From assembly GCA_028753945.1 (NCBI GenBank), contig JAPNXP010000008.1:4464001-4528000 (forward strand): a stretch of DNA of 64,000 bases, read 5' to 3'. Below, piece after piece: positions 41,200 to 53,956 of this stretch. Under the pieces are notes generated by a model. The model was not told the DNA's origin. It did not search any database and saw only the letters and a list, made by a program, of their open reading frames with translations. Made by a program: the position numbers and the translations under genes. Positions within the stretch are counted from its first letter, which is position 1. Each line of letters begins with the position of its first letter. Source of the DNA: Hexactinellida sp. DTS-2022 (taxonomy: Eukaryota > Porifera > Hexactinellida).

Positions 41200-42700
41200 T
41201 AAGTTGGCTGGGGGGCCCTCAGGGTTGCAGTAGAGCTGAGCTGTGAGTGCACTTGGGACACACTCTGTACCTTTCCACCCCAGCTGAGAAGTTTGATTAG
41301 TTTGATAGTTTGGTCTGAGTTTGATAGGTAGTTTGGTCTGAGTTTCGAGTTGGGCTGGGGTGGGAAGCGATTCAACTAGAGAGGACAGGGTAAAAATAGA
41401 TCCAACAAACAATTGAAATTTTTGTACAAAATAACTCACCATAAGGTAGTTGAGCTTCAGTAAGTAGTTTTCGTTGAATTTGCAAACCAGGGACCGGTGC
41501 CGGCGGACCCCCTACTCCGCACTGGAAATCCCCCCAACAAGCAACGCTCAGCTTCCGCAAGCCGATTGCCACTCATTGAGGTTCAAACACCACTGAAAAA
41601 GCAGGGGACAACACCAGCCCGATGGAATGACAAACGAAGGGCCGGTGCCGGCGGACCCCCTACTCATCACTGGAATCTCCCCCCAACAAGCAACGCTCAG
41701 CCTCCGCAAGCCGATTGCCACTTATTGAGGTTCAAAAGCCAGCGAAAAAGCAGGGGACAGCACCAGCCCAATGGAATGACAAGTGGATCTGAGAGAGAGA
41801 CGTCAAGATAACTATTGAAGGGAGCCGTAAAAATATATACAACGGGAATTAAATTACAAGCTAGCTTACAATTTGATCTGATCTGATGTATAAGAATGGA
41901 GCTACTGATCATGGCACAGGGAGCACCCTCACTTCCAACTGAAATCCGCACCCAAATCGTCGGTCACGACCCGCCCCAAGGCCGATCTCAAGTCGCTGAG
42001 CGCAGAAGACAGCTGAGAAGCAAGGGACAGCACTAATCACAGCAGTCCATTCGTGAGAGCACAGAGAGAGAGAGAAACGTCAAGATAACTATTGGAGGGA
42101 GCGTAAAAATACATACAACGGAAATTAAATTACAAGCTAGCTTACCAATTGATCTGATCTGATGTGTACATGTAATAGGTCTGATGTGTACATGTAATAG
42201 GTAAGTGGTTACTGCTAGTTGTCGTTCAAGATTCAAACGAAGGGCCAGTACAAACGAAGGGCCAGTACAAACGAAGGGCCAGTACAAACGAAGGGCCAGT
42301 ACAAACGAAGGGCCGGTGCCGGCGGACCCCCTACTCATCACTGGAATCTCCCCCCAACAAGCAACGCTCGGCCTCCGCAAGCCGATTGTTACTCATTGAG
42401 GTTCAAAAGCCAGCGAAAAAGCAGGGGACAACACCAGCCCGATGGAATGACAAGTGAGATATACCCAAGTTAGTATATCTCGAGATATACCCAAGTTAGT
42501 ATACTCTCGAAAAGCACTGACCTTCTAATTCCTAACCGCTAGCACTGACGGACCCCCCTCCCCCCAACTGAAGTTTCACCACAAAGCGTAGTTCGCAACC
42601 TCCGCAAGTTGCTCCCTACACTTTATGGATCCAAATCAGTTGAGAAGAGAGGAACAGCACTAGCCAATGCCAATGGACGCGAGAATACCCAAGTTGGTAC
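41200..42700. repeat. G+C-rich composite repeat block
   Basis: Base composition differs sharply from the surroundings. Unit R1 (~145 bp, 'gggccggtgccggcggaccc...gcaagccgattg...cagcccgatggaatgac') occurs at about 41491-41634, 41639-41783 and 42308-42453. Unit R2 (~90 bp, 'gtcaagataactattg...gagc...gtaaaaata...ttgatctgatctgatg') occurs at about 41802-41890 and 42080-42168. A third, looser unit ('ccaactgaa...agcactaa/gcc') lies at 41926-42040 and 42545-42670. Short direct repeats fill the joints. Open frames across it look like by-products of the repeats, not genes. Class unknown. Confidence 0.75.
42232..42313. repeat. 17-bp tandem repeat inside the G+C-rich block
   Basis: About five head-to-tail copies of acaaacgaagggccagt, the last merging into 'gggccggtgccgg' of unit R1. 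Contiguous, with no spacers. Confidence 0.9.
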
Positions 42701-44645
42701 CCTCTGAACGCTAATGGAATGAGGTGAAAAGAGCGAGCATCAAGTGAATAACTTCATGATAAATTGAAGAGTAAAATAATTATTTATTCCGGTGTATATA
42801 TACTTTTCGTGTCTGTAACAGGTGTTCAGCCCTGTAAGTATAGAACATACACTTCAGGTTAAAACACCTGCACTTAATGTAGAACCAAATTGCAGGTGTT
42901 TCAGTCTGAATTAAATTGCAAGTTTATACTGTAGTTGACTAATATTATAGTACAAGACTGACATATTCAAACACCCATAACATTCTGTAATCATTGATCT
43001 AGCAACGTAAGACAACTTTCTTATAATTTGTACAATTATAGCAAACTGATTAGAAACAGATTAATTATTTCGCATGGTCGCATGCATAATGTAAAATTCA
43101 ATACCTCGGATAATCTTCTATATGAGGTGTTATTTGTTTACATAAACCATAGTCGATGACATAAACAAACCATTAAGTTAATTAAACACATACAATTATA
43201 TGTTTCACAACTCAAAAGACAACTTTAGGCAATTCATCAAAATATTATTCCTACAAGCTGCTCGTCCGCGCTACGCGCGTTCTTACAACTTGCACTCGGG
43301 CCTGTGGCCCTCGCTTGTATTCATGGCAAATATATTTTCAAAATGTTATGCCAGTTGTATTTAAATACTGTGGAATGTAACGGAAATTTAACGAAAATTA
43401 TACATCCCATTCCTTACGTCAATTTTTTGCCATTTTGGAATAAAAACTACGGTCTGTGACATTCGTTATCCTTCTCCTCCCTCGAAAGCGTTACTTAAAT
43501 TTCGAAAGCCTCATACGCAGGTTAATTATATTATGGGAAATCTTTTAGGAATATAATAGCTGGCCGCTAGCCTATGTACAAATGACAGTTGTATAGAGTA
43601 ACCTTTAGCAGATTCTACTATACAGTATGTAGGTAGCAGATCCCAACTTTATTGAGCTGTGACCCCTAAGCAGTATATTTAAGCTGATCGACCGCACTAC
43701 GCGTTCTCACTCGAGTCTTCGGTCCTCGCGTGTATTTACAACAATTTTGATTCCTTAATTAGATTATACAAATTTGTTACTTCAGAAAGAAAGTAAACAG
43801 CTCAAACTTTCAGACTAAATCATAAAAATATATGCTCATGATTCTCGGTAAATTAATACGTTAATTCTTGCTAAAAAAGTCATTGATACGAAAATTATTC
43901 TTAACTGACAAATATATCTTTTTTCGGGTTTATGAGTAGCAAATCTGAAATCAAATTGATTAAATAATCAAAAGTTTGGAAATGAAGATTTTATAAGGTG
44001 GAATGAAAGGTGTAGTTTAACTTTTACTAAATAAACTATTTATGCGATTAATGGGACTATTAAAGTACTAACTTATAGGGTAAAATTTATTGGTCAAATT
44101 TATTGACTCAGAATTATTTGTATTTATTTTTTCAGCCAATTAAATTGCAGTCTCAGTTAGGCTTTCTATAATGCATAATTAACAGCTGATAGTTTTGTCA
44201 CCTTTTGAAAGGGAAGATACGAATATTTTTCTTAGATATTAGAACTTGTTCCTAAAAACAATATTTTCTACCCCTCTGCCAAATTTCAAGTCTGTAGCTC
44301 TTACCAGTTCCTCAATCAATTCCGAACAAACAAAAAAAACAAATCATTGTGATTTAATATATAAGATATTAATACAGAATATTATTCCCCCATAGAGAAA
44401 TGATTGGCTGATTGTCTCATATATTACATGCTAATATTATTACTTAATTCAGTGTTACCCGGTGTCATTTGTATTGAAAATTCTTTGAAGGGTCAATTAT
44501 TTGTGTTCCGTATCAAACAAATGACACCAGTAAAAAGTACGAATTCCGGATAAGGCGAACACATTTAAGTTAACGGTCCCCTGGTGTTCCTACTAACGAG
44601 GTTCTACTGTATTCCTGTTAGTATCTACATTAGATACCTGTGTGC
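42701..44645. other. Gene-free stretch before the NHL gene
   Basis: Two related CG-rich motifs at about 43258-43325 and 43683-43738 ('cg(t/a)ccgc(g/a)ctacgcg...ttc...cgg(g/t)cc...tcg...tgtatt'). A rearranged family B MITE at 44453-44611 ends only ~35 bp before the ATG. No gene recognised. Confidence 0.5.
44453..44611. repeat. Family B MITE, rearranged
   Basis: The right end is intact ('cggtcccctggtgttcctactaacgaggttctactgta'). The left half carries the inner 'gtcatttgtattgaaaa' segment in inverted order. Confidence 0.65.
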
Positions 44646-44890
44646 ATGGCTTGTGTGTCTCATAACTTGACACCTCTCCCAAAGAGACACAGGGCAAACT
44701 ATTCCTCTCCAGAGGAACAAATACAGGCAATGAAGCAGGAAATAAGGGGTAAGATAAAACCCCTTAGAGAGAAACTGGATACCTTGGAATGTGAGCTCTT
44801 AGCAGAGGTAGATCGATTGGGAGATTTGCAGGTAAATAATAAAAGGAGAAAATAAATCGAATTTTCTCTAAAATGACATTATTTTCATGA

Positions 44891-45056
44891 AATAACTTAT
44901 ATGTAGACCGTCTATTTCTAGACCAGGTTTTCTTACATATACATTAGTATTACCCATAGACGGCAGGGCTTTGGTCTACAGAATTTATAGACGGTCTACA
45001 AATTTTGGCTTAGTTTGTATGAGCTTTTATAGACGGTCTACATATAAGGATGCTCT
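44891..45056. repeat. Family H MITE (GTAGACCGTCTA palindrome)
   Basis: Ends 'aataacttatatgtagaccgtctatttctagacc' and 'tagacggtctacatataaggatgctct'. The body carries several 'tagacggtctaca' units in both orientations. Three more copies lie in semaphorin introns. Confidence 0.85.
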
Positions 45057-45125
45057 ATTATTCATTTTCAGTTCTGCTTATCTTTGACAATAGTAGTTTT
45101 ACAATTTTAGAAATGACTATTTCTT

Positions 45126-45303
45126 GACAATCAGGTTATTATATTATGAACATTCAAGGGACCAAAATTGTGTTCATAATAGAGAGACTTTATAATAAGC
45201 GAACTCAACTTAATACAAACCCTATGTAAAGTTGTTATTAAATTGGGACCATAGGGCTTGTTCATAATAAAAAGTTTTCACAAAATAATCAGACCTGACT
45301 GTA
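45126..45303. repeat. Family I MITE
   Basis: 'gaacattcaagggaccaaaattgtgttcataatagagagac...agttgttattaaattgggaccatagggcttgttcataataaa...cagacctgactgta'. Reverse copies at 53115-53278 and 60219-60410. Confidence 0.8.
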
Positions 45304-46830
45304 TTTGGTAGAATAATAATATTCGGTATACAAATATTATAAATTGTGTTATATAGATTAGCGAGAGAATCGAATTAGAATCAAAACTTTATAATTTGAA
45401 GAAAGGAAGAACGAATTTAGAAAAGACAAACAAAAGTATGGTAGTCAAAAGTTCGATCGATTTAGCTATTAAAGATTTGAACCTGAAAATAAAAGAAGTT
45501 ACCCAAGAATTAAATCAATTTCAAGAAATTAATTCAACTTGGAATCTAGACTATTGGGATGGCGATCAATATTTCAAATTTCATACAATTGATATGTTGT
45601 GTAATCTCTCAAATAATATAATAACAGATTCTGTTTACAAAAGTAAATCTATTCCTAAATGGCAGATTATCCATGGTACAAATCCGTCCCAATTAATGTC
45701 TCCAAATGGTTTTGCTATTCAGGCAAACAGTAATAATATATAATTTGTTAGTGACAGTCAAGGTAAGAGAATTCAAGTTTTCTCCGAAACAGGAGAACAT
45801 ATTTTGTTAATTGAGAAGTTTACTAAACCCCTCAAGGTATTTTTTGTTAACGAGTCTTATATTTATGGTTTTTTTAATTCTACTAATTTTCCAAAAGGTT
45901 ATTTTAAACATGGGATTTATTCAAAAGGTACTCTAACTGAAATTAATTTGTCTAATTTAACAGAACGAATTATCGATGATTATTATAATAATGCCAATTT
46001 TAAGTATGCTCATTATTATTCATCTTATACCGATACAAACTCATTTATCTTTTATTCTAATTCCCGAAGTAATATTGATATAATATCTGAGAATAAACCC
46101 AAAATTGAAATTCCAAACACCTCTGCTAAACCTTGGGTTAAGTCAAATTCTTCTAACAAAAATAATGATACAATATTAGACAACACCATCAAACCAGTAG
46201 ACATTACAGTTAATGGAGATATTATATATCTGCTTGTTTTGGAAAACGATTATTTGGTGCTAGAATTCAATACCGATTTTAAGCTAATACATTCCATTTG
46301 TCCTTCTTCGTTGCTAGGAGAACCTCGGGCTATTTGTGTTGACAAGGAAGATAATATTATAATAGCCGGACACAATCAAGATGAGACCGATACGAAAATA
46401 TTAATTCTTTCGAAAGATGGAAATATAATTCATGAAATTGTTCTCTCTTGTAACAATTGTATTGGGATTGCAGTTAATTCTAAATTCAATTTATTTGTAC
46501 TTAACAATGATAGTAATTATTCGCTCACTTCTATTTAATATTATTTTATTAACATTACTAGTATCATTTACTCGTTACTTTTGAATTAAATTATATTTTC
46601 TATTTTACTATGGATAATAGACTAAATATAACTTGGTTACGAGAAGGGTAGAATGGCATGTCCAATAGTTAAAACTTAAACCCTAGTTAACCTATCATAT
46701 TTGAGGTTTTGAAATGCATAATTCCTTCAAACCAACCACGAATACTATTGGTCTATGGATATTGTAAAGTAATAGGGGAAATTTGCTTATTCCAATATGA
46801 TCCATATTCCAATATACTATTAAGCTATTT

Positions 46831-46998
46831 TCCTCGTTATACGAACACGGTTAATACGATTTCCGTTTAATACGAACACTATTTCAGTCCCCTTCAAAGC
46901 CTTTTCAATACAAATGATATTGGTTAATACGAATTCCGGATAAGGCGAACACATTTTTGACGGTCCCCTGGTGTTCCTACTAACGAGGTTCTACTGTA
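46831..46998. repeat. Family B MITE
   Basis: 'cctcgttatacgaacacggttaatacgatttccg...aaagccttttcaatacaaatgatattgg...cggtcccctggtgttcctactaacgaggttctactgta'. The extreme left terminus is eroded. Confidence 0.8.
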
Positions 46999-47510
46999 TT
47001 CGAATCGGCTAATATTTAATTATTTTTCCTTGCAAGTTTAAGTTATTTATTATAAGTGCTTTTATTAGTTTAAAAAAATAAAATATAAAACTGTAAATAT
47101 GAATTTTCTGGAATTTGTGTATTTTTACCTTAATAAATGAAAGCTAATATATTCTTCACATAATTATTAATCAAATGAATGATTTAATAATTATTATAGC
47201 GTTATTTGATCCAACGAAAGCACGAATGTGTTTATTCTTTGAATAATAATTGTGGTTTATTACTTGTGATATATAGCTCTAATATTTCGGTATAGCTAGC
47301 TCTCTTATTACTTTCCTTCTATAATTGCTAATTATGTAAGTTCAATCTCCAAGATTAATGTCGCCAAGTTAATTGGTTAACATGGTTGGTAGAAAACATA
47401 ATTAAAACATTTTAATTAATGATTAATTTCAAATATATTTCTTTAATTCACAAGGATTTCTCGTGTTAATTGATTCAGTCCTATTTTGCAAGAATATATG
47501 ATTAATTATC

Positions 47511-47695
47511 TACAGTCGACTCCGCTTAATAGGTTTACTTTTCCAGGGTAGTTTGACCCGATTAAGCGGATAAATCTATTAACTGAAAATATTTTGAGTC
47601 AAACTGTAATTCCGTCCTATAAATCCTGTGAAATTTTGACCCAATTAAGCGGATAAATCTATTAACCGGTGGCTCTATTAAGCGGAGTAGACTGT
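47511..47695. repeat. Family A MITE, complete
   Basis: TA-flanked, CAGTCGACTCCGCTTAATAG at the left and CTCTATTAAGCGGAGTAGACTG at the right. Nearly the same length as the copy at 527. Confidence 0.88.
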
Positions 47696-48099
47696 ATTTA
47701 AATAAGCAACTATTTGAATGTTATTTCTATTCATTTTACAATATTTACCTAATATTATTCCTGTAAATTTGAAATGTTTAAATAATATTATCAACCTAAT
47801 CTTTTAATATAGTATTGTAATTAATCACAGTAATAATTATTGTGTCATTTTATTGAATTTAATACCCAGTAATTAATCTTGTTTAAGCTCATACGAAATC
47901 ATCTCATTATCTCATTAATTAATAAATGTCTTCTAATATGAGTGCTGCGATAATAATGCAATTAACTATTATAGAAAGTGTAATAGTTAAGTAATTACAA
48001 CAAAATTGATAATATTACAATAAACTGGTGTTGCTATAAGGAAATATAGTGACCTAATAATATTATATTCGTGTTAATTCGTGATACAGTAGAAGGCTC

Positions 48100-48335
48100 A
48101 GGATATTATACAGCCATTTGTAAATACGCTCCTAATCCTGGTCTGATACAATTTTAATACGCCTAAAGCACAAATTAATGTTACGGTATAGGAGAAGATT
48201 CCAAATTTTCGCGCTCCTGTATAATTCAATGAGTAAAACCTCGTTGACACGAACATCTTTCAGTCCCCTTCAAAGCCTTCTCAAAATAAATTATATTGGT
48301 TTATACGAATTCCGGATAGTACACATTCCCTACAT
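48100..48335. repeat. Family G copy nested in a family B MITE
   Basis: A left family B end (tacagtagaa, ~48084) is followed by a family G unit (48101-48233), then by the continuation 'taaaacctcgttgacacgaacatctttcagtcccc'. It looks like insertion of G into B. Confidence 0.6.
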
Positions 48336-48515
48336 TCCTAGGTAATACACATTCCAAAGTTTAATAATATTAATTAAGTCAATCTATAAGAATTTAGCAA
48401 AGTGTCTAATAATTCGATGTTAGTTAGTTATCATCACTGATTTCTAGATTTTAAAACGTGCTTATACGAAATCATATTTTATATTGATTCAAACTATTTA
48501 AAAATTGAATATAAT

Positions 48516-48586
48516 TCTCGTGACCACTGTGAAAATATTTCTCGTGACCACTGTGAAAATATTTCTCGTGACCACTTCTGAAAATA
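48516..48586. repeat. 24-bp tandem repeat, three copies
   Basis: Unit tctcgtgaccactgtgaaaatatt; copies 1 and 2 are identical and the third differs near its end. Lies ~225 bp upstream of the semaphorin start codon, in the likely promoter region. Confidence 0.85.
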
Positions 48587-48807
48587 ATTTATTATAACTA
48601 TTGCAATTCGGAAATTCACCCTGAATTAATTAACTATTGATAGTAAGTTGTTGATGTAGATTCTCTGCTCAGTTTATATATGCTTATTCCACTATGAATG
48701 CACTGTATCAATTTCTATATATACCGAAGTAACTTATTCTATTGAGTTTCAGTTGATTATTCTAAAACTTGCATTTCATTTCTTGCGTATTTCTATTTTG
48801 TATAAGA

Positions 48808-51800
48808 ATGTTGGTTTTTAAGAATATTTGGTTTACAATTTGGTTGTTGTTACTCTTCCAATTACATTTGGTTTATGGCAATGTATTCTATCCAATTTCT
48901 TATCCAGGTGAGTTGTTTACTAAACAGACAAGCAAACAAACAAACAAACAAACAAGCAAAAAAACAAACAAACGAACGAACAAACTTATTCATAAACAGA
49001 AAATGTATTTAGGCAATAATTTGAACATTTATATAACTTTTTCACAGAATTCATTTCAATAATTTATAGCTTTCTCATAGAACAAACAGATAAACAAATT
49101 GAATTTTTGCAATTATTAAATTATACTTATTATCTCCCAATTTCTCTGATAAAAGTTCATTAGCTTATTTATTACTGCATATCCGGGTTTTTTTATGTTA
49201 ATTATTAAGTTATAATATATGCAGTATATTATACAGCCATTTGTAAATACGCTCCTAATCCTGGTCTGATCCAATATTAATACGCCTAATTCACAAGTTA
49301 ATGTTACGGTATAGGAGAGGATTCCAATTTTTCGCGCTCCTGTATAATTCAAATTTTCCAAAAATCATGCTCCAAAAGGAGTGTCTCGCGCTCCAAGATA
49401 ATTCCTTGAATTTATGTTCTTGCAAACGTAACCATATTTGTAATCGTTTGGAATTCTTAAAGTAATAAATGGCTTCTAATGTTAGCAAATGCATTTGGAG
49501 TTTCATGAAAACTTATTGTGTTAGCTCAGCCAATCCGTTTGCCTACTTTTACCGTCGTTTTTATGTTAGAAGTTAGAAGCCTAATGTACTTATTTGTATT
49601 TGTTTGTGTTCTTACAATTATTCTTTTTAGATCGAATCTTGTTAGAAGAGAATAACATTGTAGTCGGTGCAAGGTAAGAATCCTAATAAACCAATCAAAT
49701 TGGAGTCTAGCTAGTTCCAATATTTATCATGGTTAATTCCATAATTTTAATCGCTTAAATTGTCGATTTAGGAGTTCCTTATAAGAACATTAATATAGAA
49801 ACAAGTTTTACTGATAACTAAATAGATAATATAATGACAATACTTATTTCTACAGTGATAAATTCACAATTTTTGGGCTCCAAATTTGAAGATAATAATT
49901 TTGGCCCGCTTCGCTTATAATATCTAAATCCTTACAATCGATTATTAATGAAATCACAAACGAGTTAACTAGATTCTGATACGAATTTTCGTGTTTGGAA
50001 ACCATTAAGGTTGGGTTTATAATGCTGTATCTTATGGACTGTCTCAGCAAAATCTTATCTACTATAGTATAAGTTTGAATAATTGAAATGTTTAATCATT
50101 TCTTATACAATGCATCATTTACACACACTAATTAGTATAATTATCTGGATATTTAACATTGCTATATGCTGATTTAATTCTTATGAGTAAGCTGACAAGT
50201 AAGAGTATTGTCCACTAATATCCGCCATCTGGAATCAGTACTGATATAATTGTGTCCTTTCATAATGACAATCGAGAAATTAATACAGTAGACTCTGTTA
50301 ATAGGAACACGGATAAGGGATATGTCTGTTAAGGAGTGTAAGGTTTAATTGCCATAGCCTATACAAATGCCTGCAAGTGACTCCGGTTAACACGAACTAA
50401 TGGTTCCCTGATGTTCCTATTAACAGAGTCTATAATATTATACAAATTCTATGACATATTTCTAGTTATCTATAACAGGTGATCTTTGAGACTACAGGGC
50501 TCTAGTTATTTAAGTTCTATGGGAATTAATATTCGAGATTCTATTGAAATTCTATGGATGGAAATCTTATATGAATTCTTGAAAATTGATTATTAATTCT
50601 GTGGAATTATATTGGAATTTTGTGCGAAATTTTTTGGAGTTGTAATGATTTATTTTCCTTCGTTAAGACCAAATAAAAGATATAAATTTGTAGTTTTATT
50701 GTAATGACAGCTATTCCATTCACTACAATATTATAACCACATATTAATTAATTATAATATATAATCTGTTTATGTATATGTTTATGGGCGTTCTTACAAA
50801 CATCTGAAATACTATAAATGATCAACTGTCTAATGAAATAATGAAATTACTGATTAATAAGTTAATAATTGAATAATCTTAATTCTGTTGCTATCACTAA
50901 CATTTCGTCCTGTCTATCCTAGATTTGTATTTATTCTAATTAAATATTATTTTGAATAATTCTTTGTAGTTAGTCATAATTTGTTTATTCTACTTGTAAA
51001 TATAGTAATACTTTCACAATTTCTTTAAATTATATTTTGATTTTTTTAAGTGTTTAATTATTGGAATATTTCCACTAAAATTAATTAATTAATAGCAAAT
51101 TCCTTAAAATATTTTTTAATAAAATAAATTCAATTTATTTTCAAACAATATATTTTAAACTAAATTAATTAATTAGAATTTTAATTAGTCTACGATTATC
51201 ATAATGCTTATGGTACATACGTATTAAATATTTCTTTTTCTTTAGAAATTCGATAGTTAGATTGAACACACAACTTTCTGAAGTTATTAATGAGCAGGTC
51301 AGTTTATCAATAACATAATCAGACAATGTCTCAGAAAACTGTCTCCTTTATTTAATGAAGCACTTAAATTCAAATTCCTTTATTTTATAGGATTTTATCT
51401 GTATTTATTCAACCAATTTCTTTGTTAATTGTGTAAAATACAAAGTCTGACAATCGTTAGAAACCTTGCTATTGATTTTATTCGGTTTCTTGTAATGCTA
51501 CAACTTTTATTGTAAAAATAATGACTAATTGTTCTAATAAGGACTGTTGACTTTCCTATTTCTAATTATTTAATCATACTTTATACTGCGTAATAGACTA
51601 ATTTCCCGATCCATTATTCGTAATTACTATATTAATAGTTTGACTATGGTAACTGATTATATGGCTTGAAATTATTGCATCCTCTCGTTAATACGAACAC
51701 GGATAAGGCGAAATATCGGTTTAGGAGTAAAAAGTTTAATTATGCAAATGCATGTAAGTGACTCCGATTAATACGAATTACCGGATAATACGAACAAACA

Positions 51801-53919
51801 TTTCGACGGTCCACTGATGTTCCTATTTACGAGAATCTACTTTATATTCATTCCTGAAAGGATTTATGTGGCCTTTTCAAAAACAATATTTTCACATAAA
51901 TATTTATTTATTTATTTAAGACGTACGGAATAAAATATCATTACTGAATAGACAAATTCACTCCAACTATATTATAATCCATTTTTTTGCTTCAGTCTTT
52001 ACGCAACTTATTGAATATTTAAATTAGCTTGTCAGTACTATCTATGTGATATTTGCATCCCTTAATAATTATATGAATATAATTAGTAGCTACTTAAATC
52101 AAACGAACAGGTGATACCATTTTAATTAACTATTAAATCAATCTTAAATTGTTCCTTTTACTTAACTGGACACACGCACACACAAAGTATAGTTGTGACC
52201 TTATGTTATTAGTGCCTTTTCTTATCAACTTATTGTAAGAGACATAGACTTAATGGCTCCTAGAAAGTAATATTGTAATGTAATCTTTCCTTATGAATTA
52301 TGCTTTTGATCAATTTCAATGAACTTAGTTAACTTATATATCATATCATATATCATACTATATAGCTATATAGTATATACTATTCATTTCAATTTCAATG
52401 AACTTAGTGTATTAATTTACGATTAAACGAACTTTAAATGGATTTTATTTAAGAAATATTATGGTCATGATTATAGTTCATTTCCTTCACATTCCTATGT
52501 ACATTCAGAGTTGTCATGTGATGTCCCCAGGGGCAAAGTATTATGTAATAATGCAATAAATTCACAATAAGCAAAGTACAGCAATAAATTCACAATAAGC
52601 AAAGTAGAGTAAAACCTCGTTAGTAGGAACACCAGGGGACTGCCAAAATGTGTTCGCTTATCCGGAAATTCGTATTAACAAATATCATTTGTATAACGAA
52701 ATGGAAATTTTCCCCCAGAGTACTAAATACATTAATTATTATCCGCTTATAACGAATATCCGGATATAACGAAGGGATTTACAGGTCCCAAGCACTTCGT
52801 TATAACGAGAGTTAACTGTATTCTAGTTATATATCTCAATAAGTTTAGCTATATCTTAACTTTATTACTTATTATCTATAAATAGGATTTGACGCCCTCA
52901 GAATATGATTCTAATCAGTGTTTGATAAATGGTTGGCCAACGGTAAGTGACAAATTATATATTTATTTTCTTCTAAGTAATATGTTGTTTATATTTATAC
53001 AGTAGTTCATGAATGAATAGTTATTTTATTGACTGAATTTTTATATATTTTGGGTGGAATTATTCAGCAATTCTTTTATTTGTCTTTTACCAAAAAATTA
53101 TTGTTAACAACTTTTCGTCTGCTTAATATGAAGTTTTTTTTATGAACAAGCCCTATGGTCCCAATTTAACAACTTACATAGGGTTTGTATTAAGTTGAGT
53201 TCGCTTATTATGAAGTCTCTCTATTATAAACACAATGTTTGGTCCCTTGAATGTTAATAATAAAAGAACCTGACTGTATAACGTTTAATGCTTTTATGTA
53301 TGCTATGCTATTAGGATGACTGTAACAATGATGTTTGCATTATACTCACTCCTACATCCGATCAATTGATACCTGGCTCTTCTAAGAAACAGAATACAAC
53401 AATTCTAACTTGTACAACTAATGCATACTCTCCTGTTTGTACATATAGAGATGTGAGTAATTGCTAGTTAATATATTATAGTATTATACACCCATTTGTA
53501 AATGCTGATCCAATTTCATACGCTTAAATCACAAATTAATGTTACGGTATAGGAGAAGATTCCAAATTTTCGCGCTCCTAATTAATATTTTTTCATAAAA
53601 TCATACTCAGTTGATTTTGCACGAAATTTGCTTTCTAATAGTATAACTTGCTTATTTGATTATTAGAATTAATTAATTAATTAAAACACTAAATGCTTGC
53701 TTGTGTATGAAAACTTGAAAACTAACTTCCTATAAGCAAATACCACTGTGTTAAATTTAGTCCCAATTTAACCATCTTATATAATAATCATTATATGTCA
53801 GTCTTTGGAATTTATTCTATTTATAGACAAATACTTTCGAGTCTCTCTATTCATTCAATGGAGACCAGTTTATATCTTCAGACAAAAACTATCAGTCTGC
53901 TCATTTGTTTACTAGTAAG

Positions 53920-53956
<37 letters not shown>

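Larger units (their letters stand above)
44646..46538 (+). pseudogene. Coiled-coil plus NHL/beta-propeller gene with one in-frame stop
   Basis: Best model: exon 1 44646-44831 (MACVSHNLTPLPKRHR...LREKLDTLECELLAEVDRL) ending CAG|gtaaat, then exon 2 45357-46538 after 'ttatatag', in phase. The intron holds two MITEs (44891-45056 and 45126-45303). The first part is a coiled coil like that of TRIM/B-box relatives. The rest is a propeller with NHL-like blades: GFAIQANSNNI-(stop)-FVSDSQGKRIQVFS, KPVDITVNGDIIYLLVLEND, PRAICVDKEDNIIIAGHN, CIGIAVNSKFNLFVLNND. Codon 45741-45743 is TAA where this blade normally has Tyr. The remaining 264 codons stay open, so the defect is recent, an allele or a sequencing error. 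No RING or B-box seen. If functional, it would be a cytoplasmic scaffold or RNA-binding NHL protein (inference). Confidence 0.65.
46539..48807. promoter_or_regulatory. Intergenic region and semaphorin upstream
   Basis: MITEs at 46831, 47511 and 48100. A 24-bp repeat in three tandem copies at 48516-48586. TATA-like 'gtttatatatgc' (~48672) and 'ctatatatacc' (~48716) lie 85-135 nt before the semaphorin ATG. No gene seen. Confidence 0.5.

Noticed and set aside
42232-42313. Possible CRISPR-like array
   Set aside because: The 17-bp units are contiguous without spacers, in a eukaryotic context; a simple tandem repeat.
41163-42473. Overlapping 64-115-codon frames on both strands in the G+C-rich block
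   Set aside because: They follow the repeat units (e.g. Thr-Asn-Glu-Gly-Pro-Val-Gln from the 17-bp array) and are open mainly because the block is poor in A+T; no domain seen.
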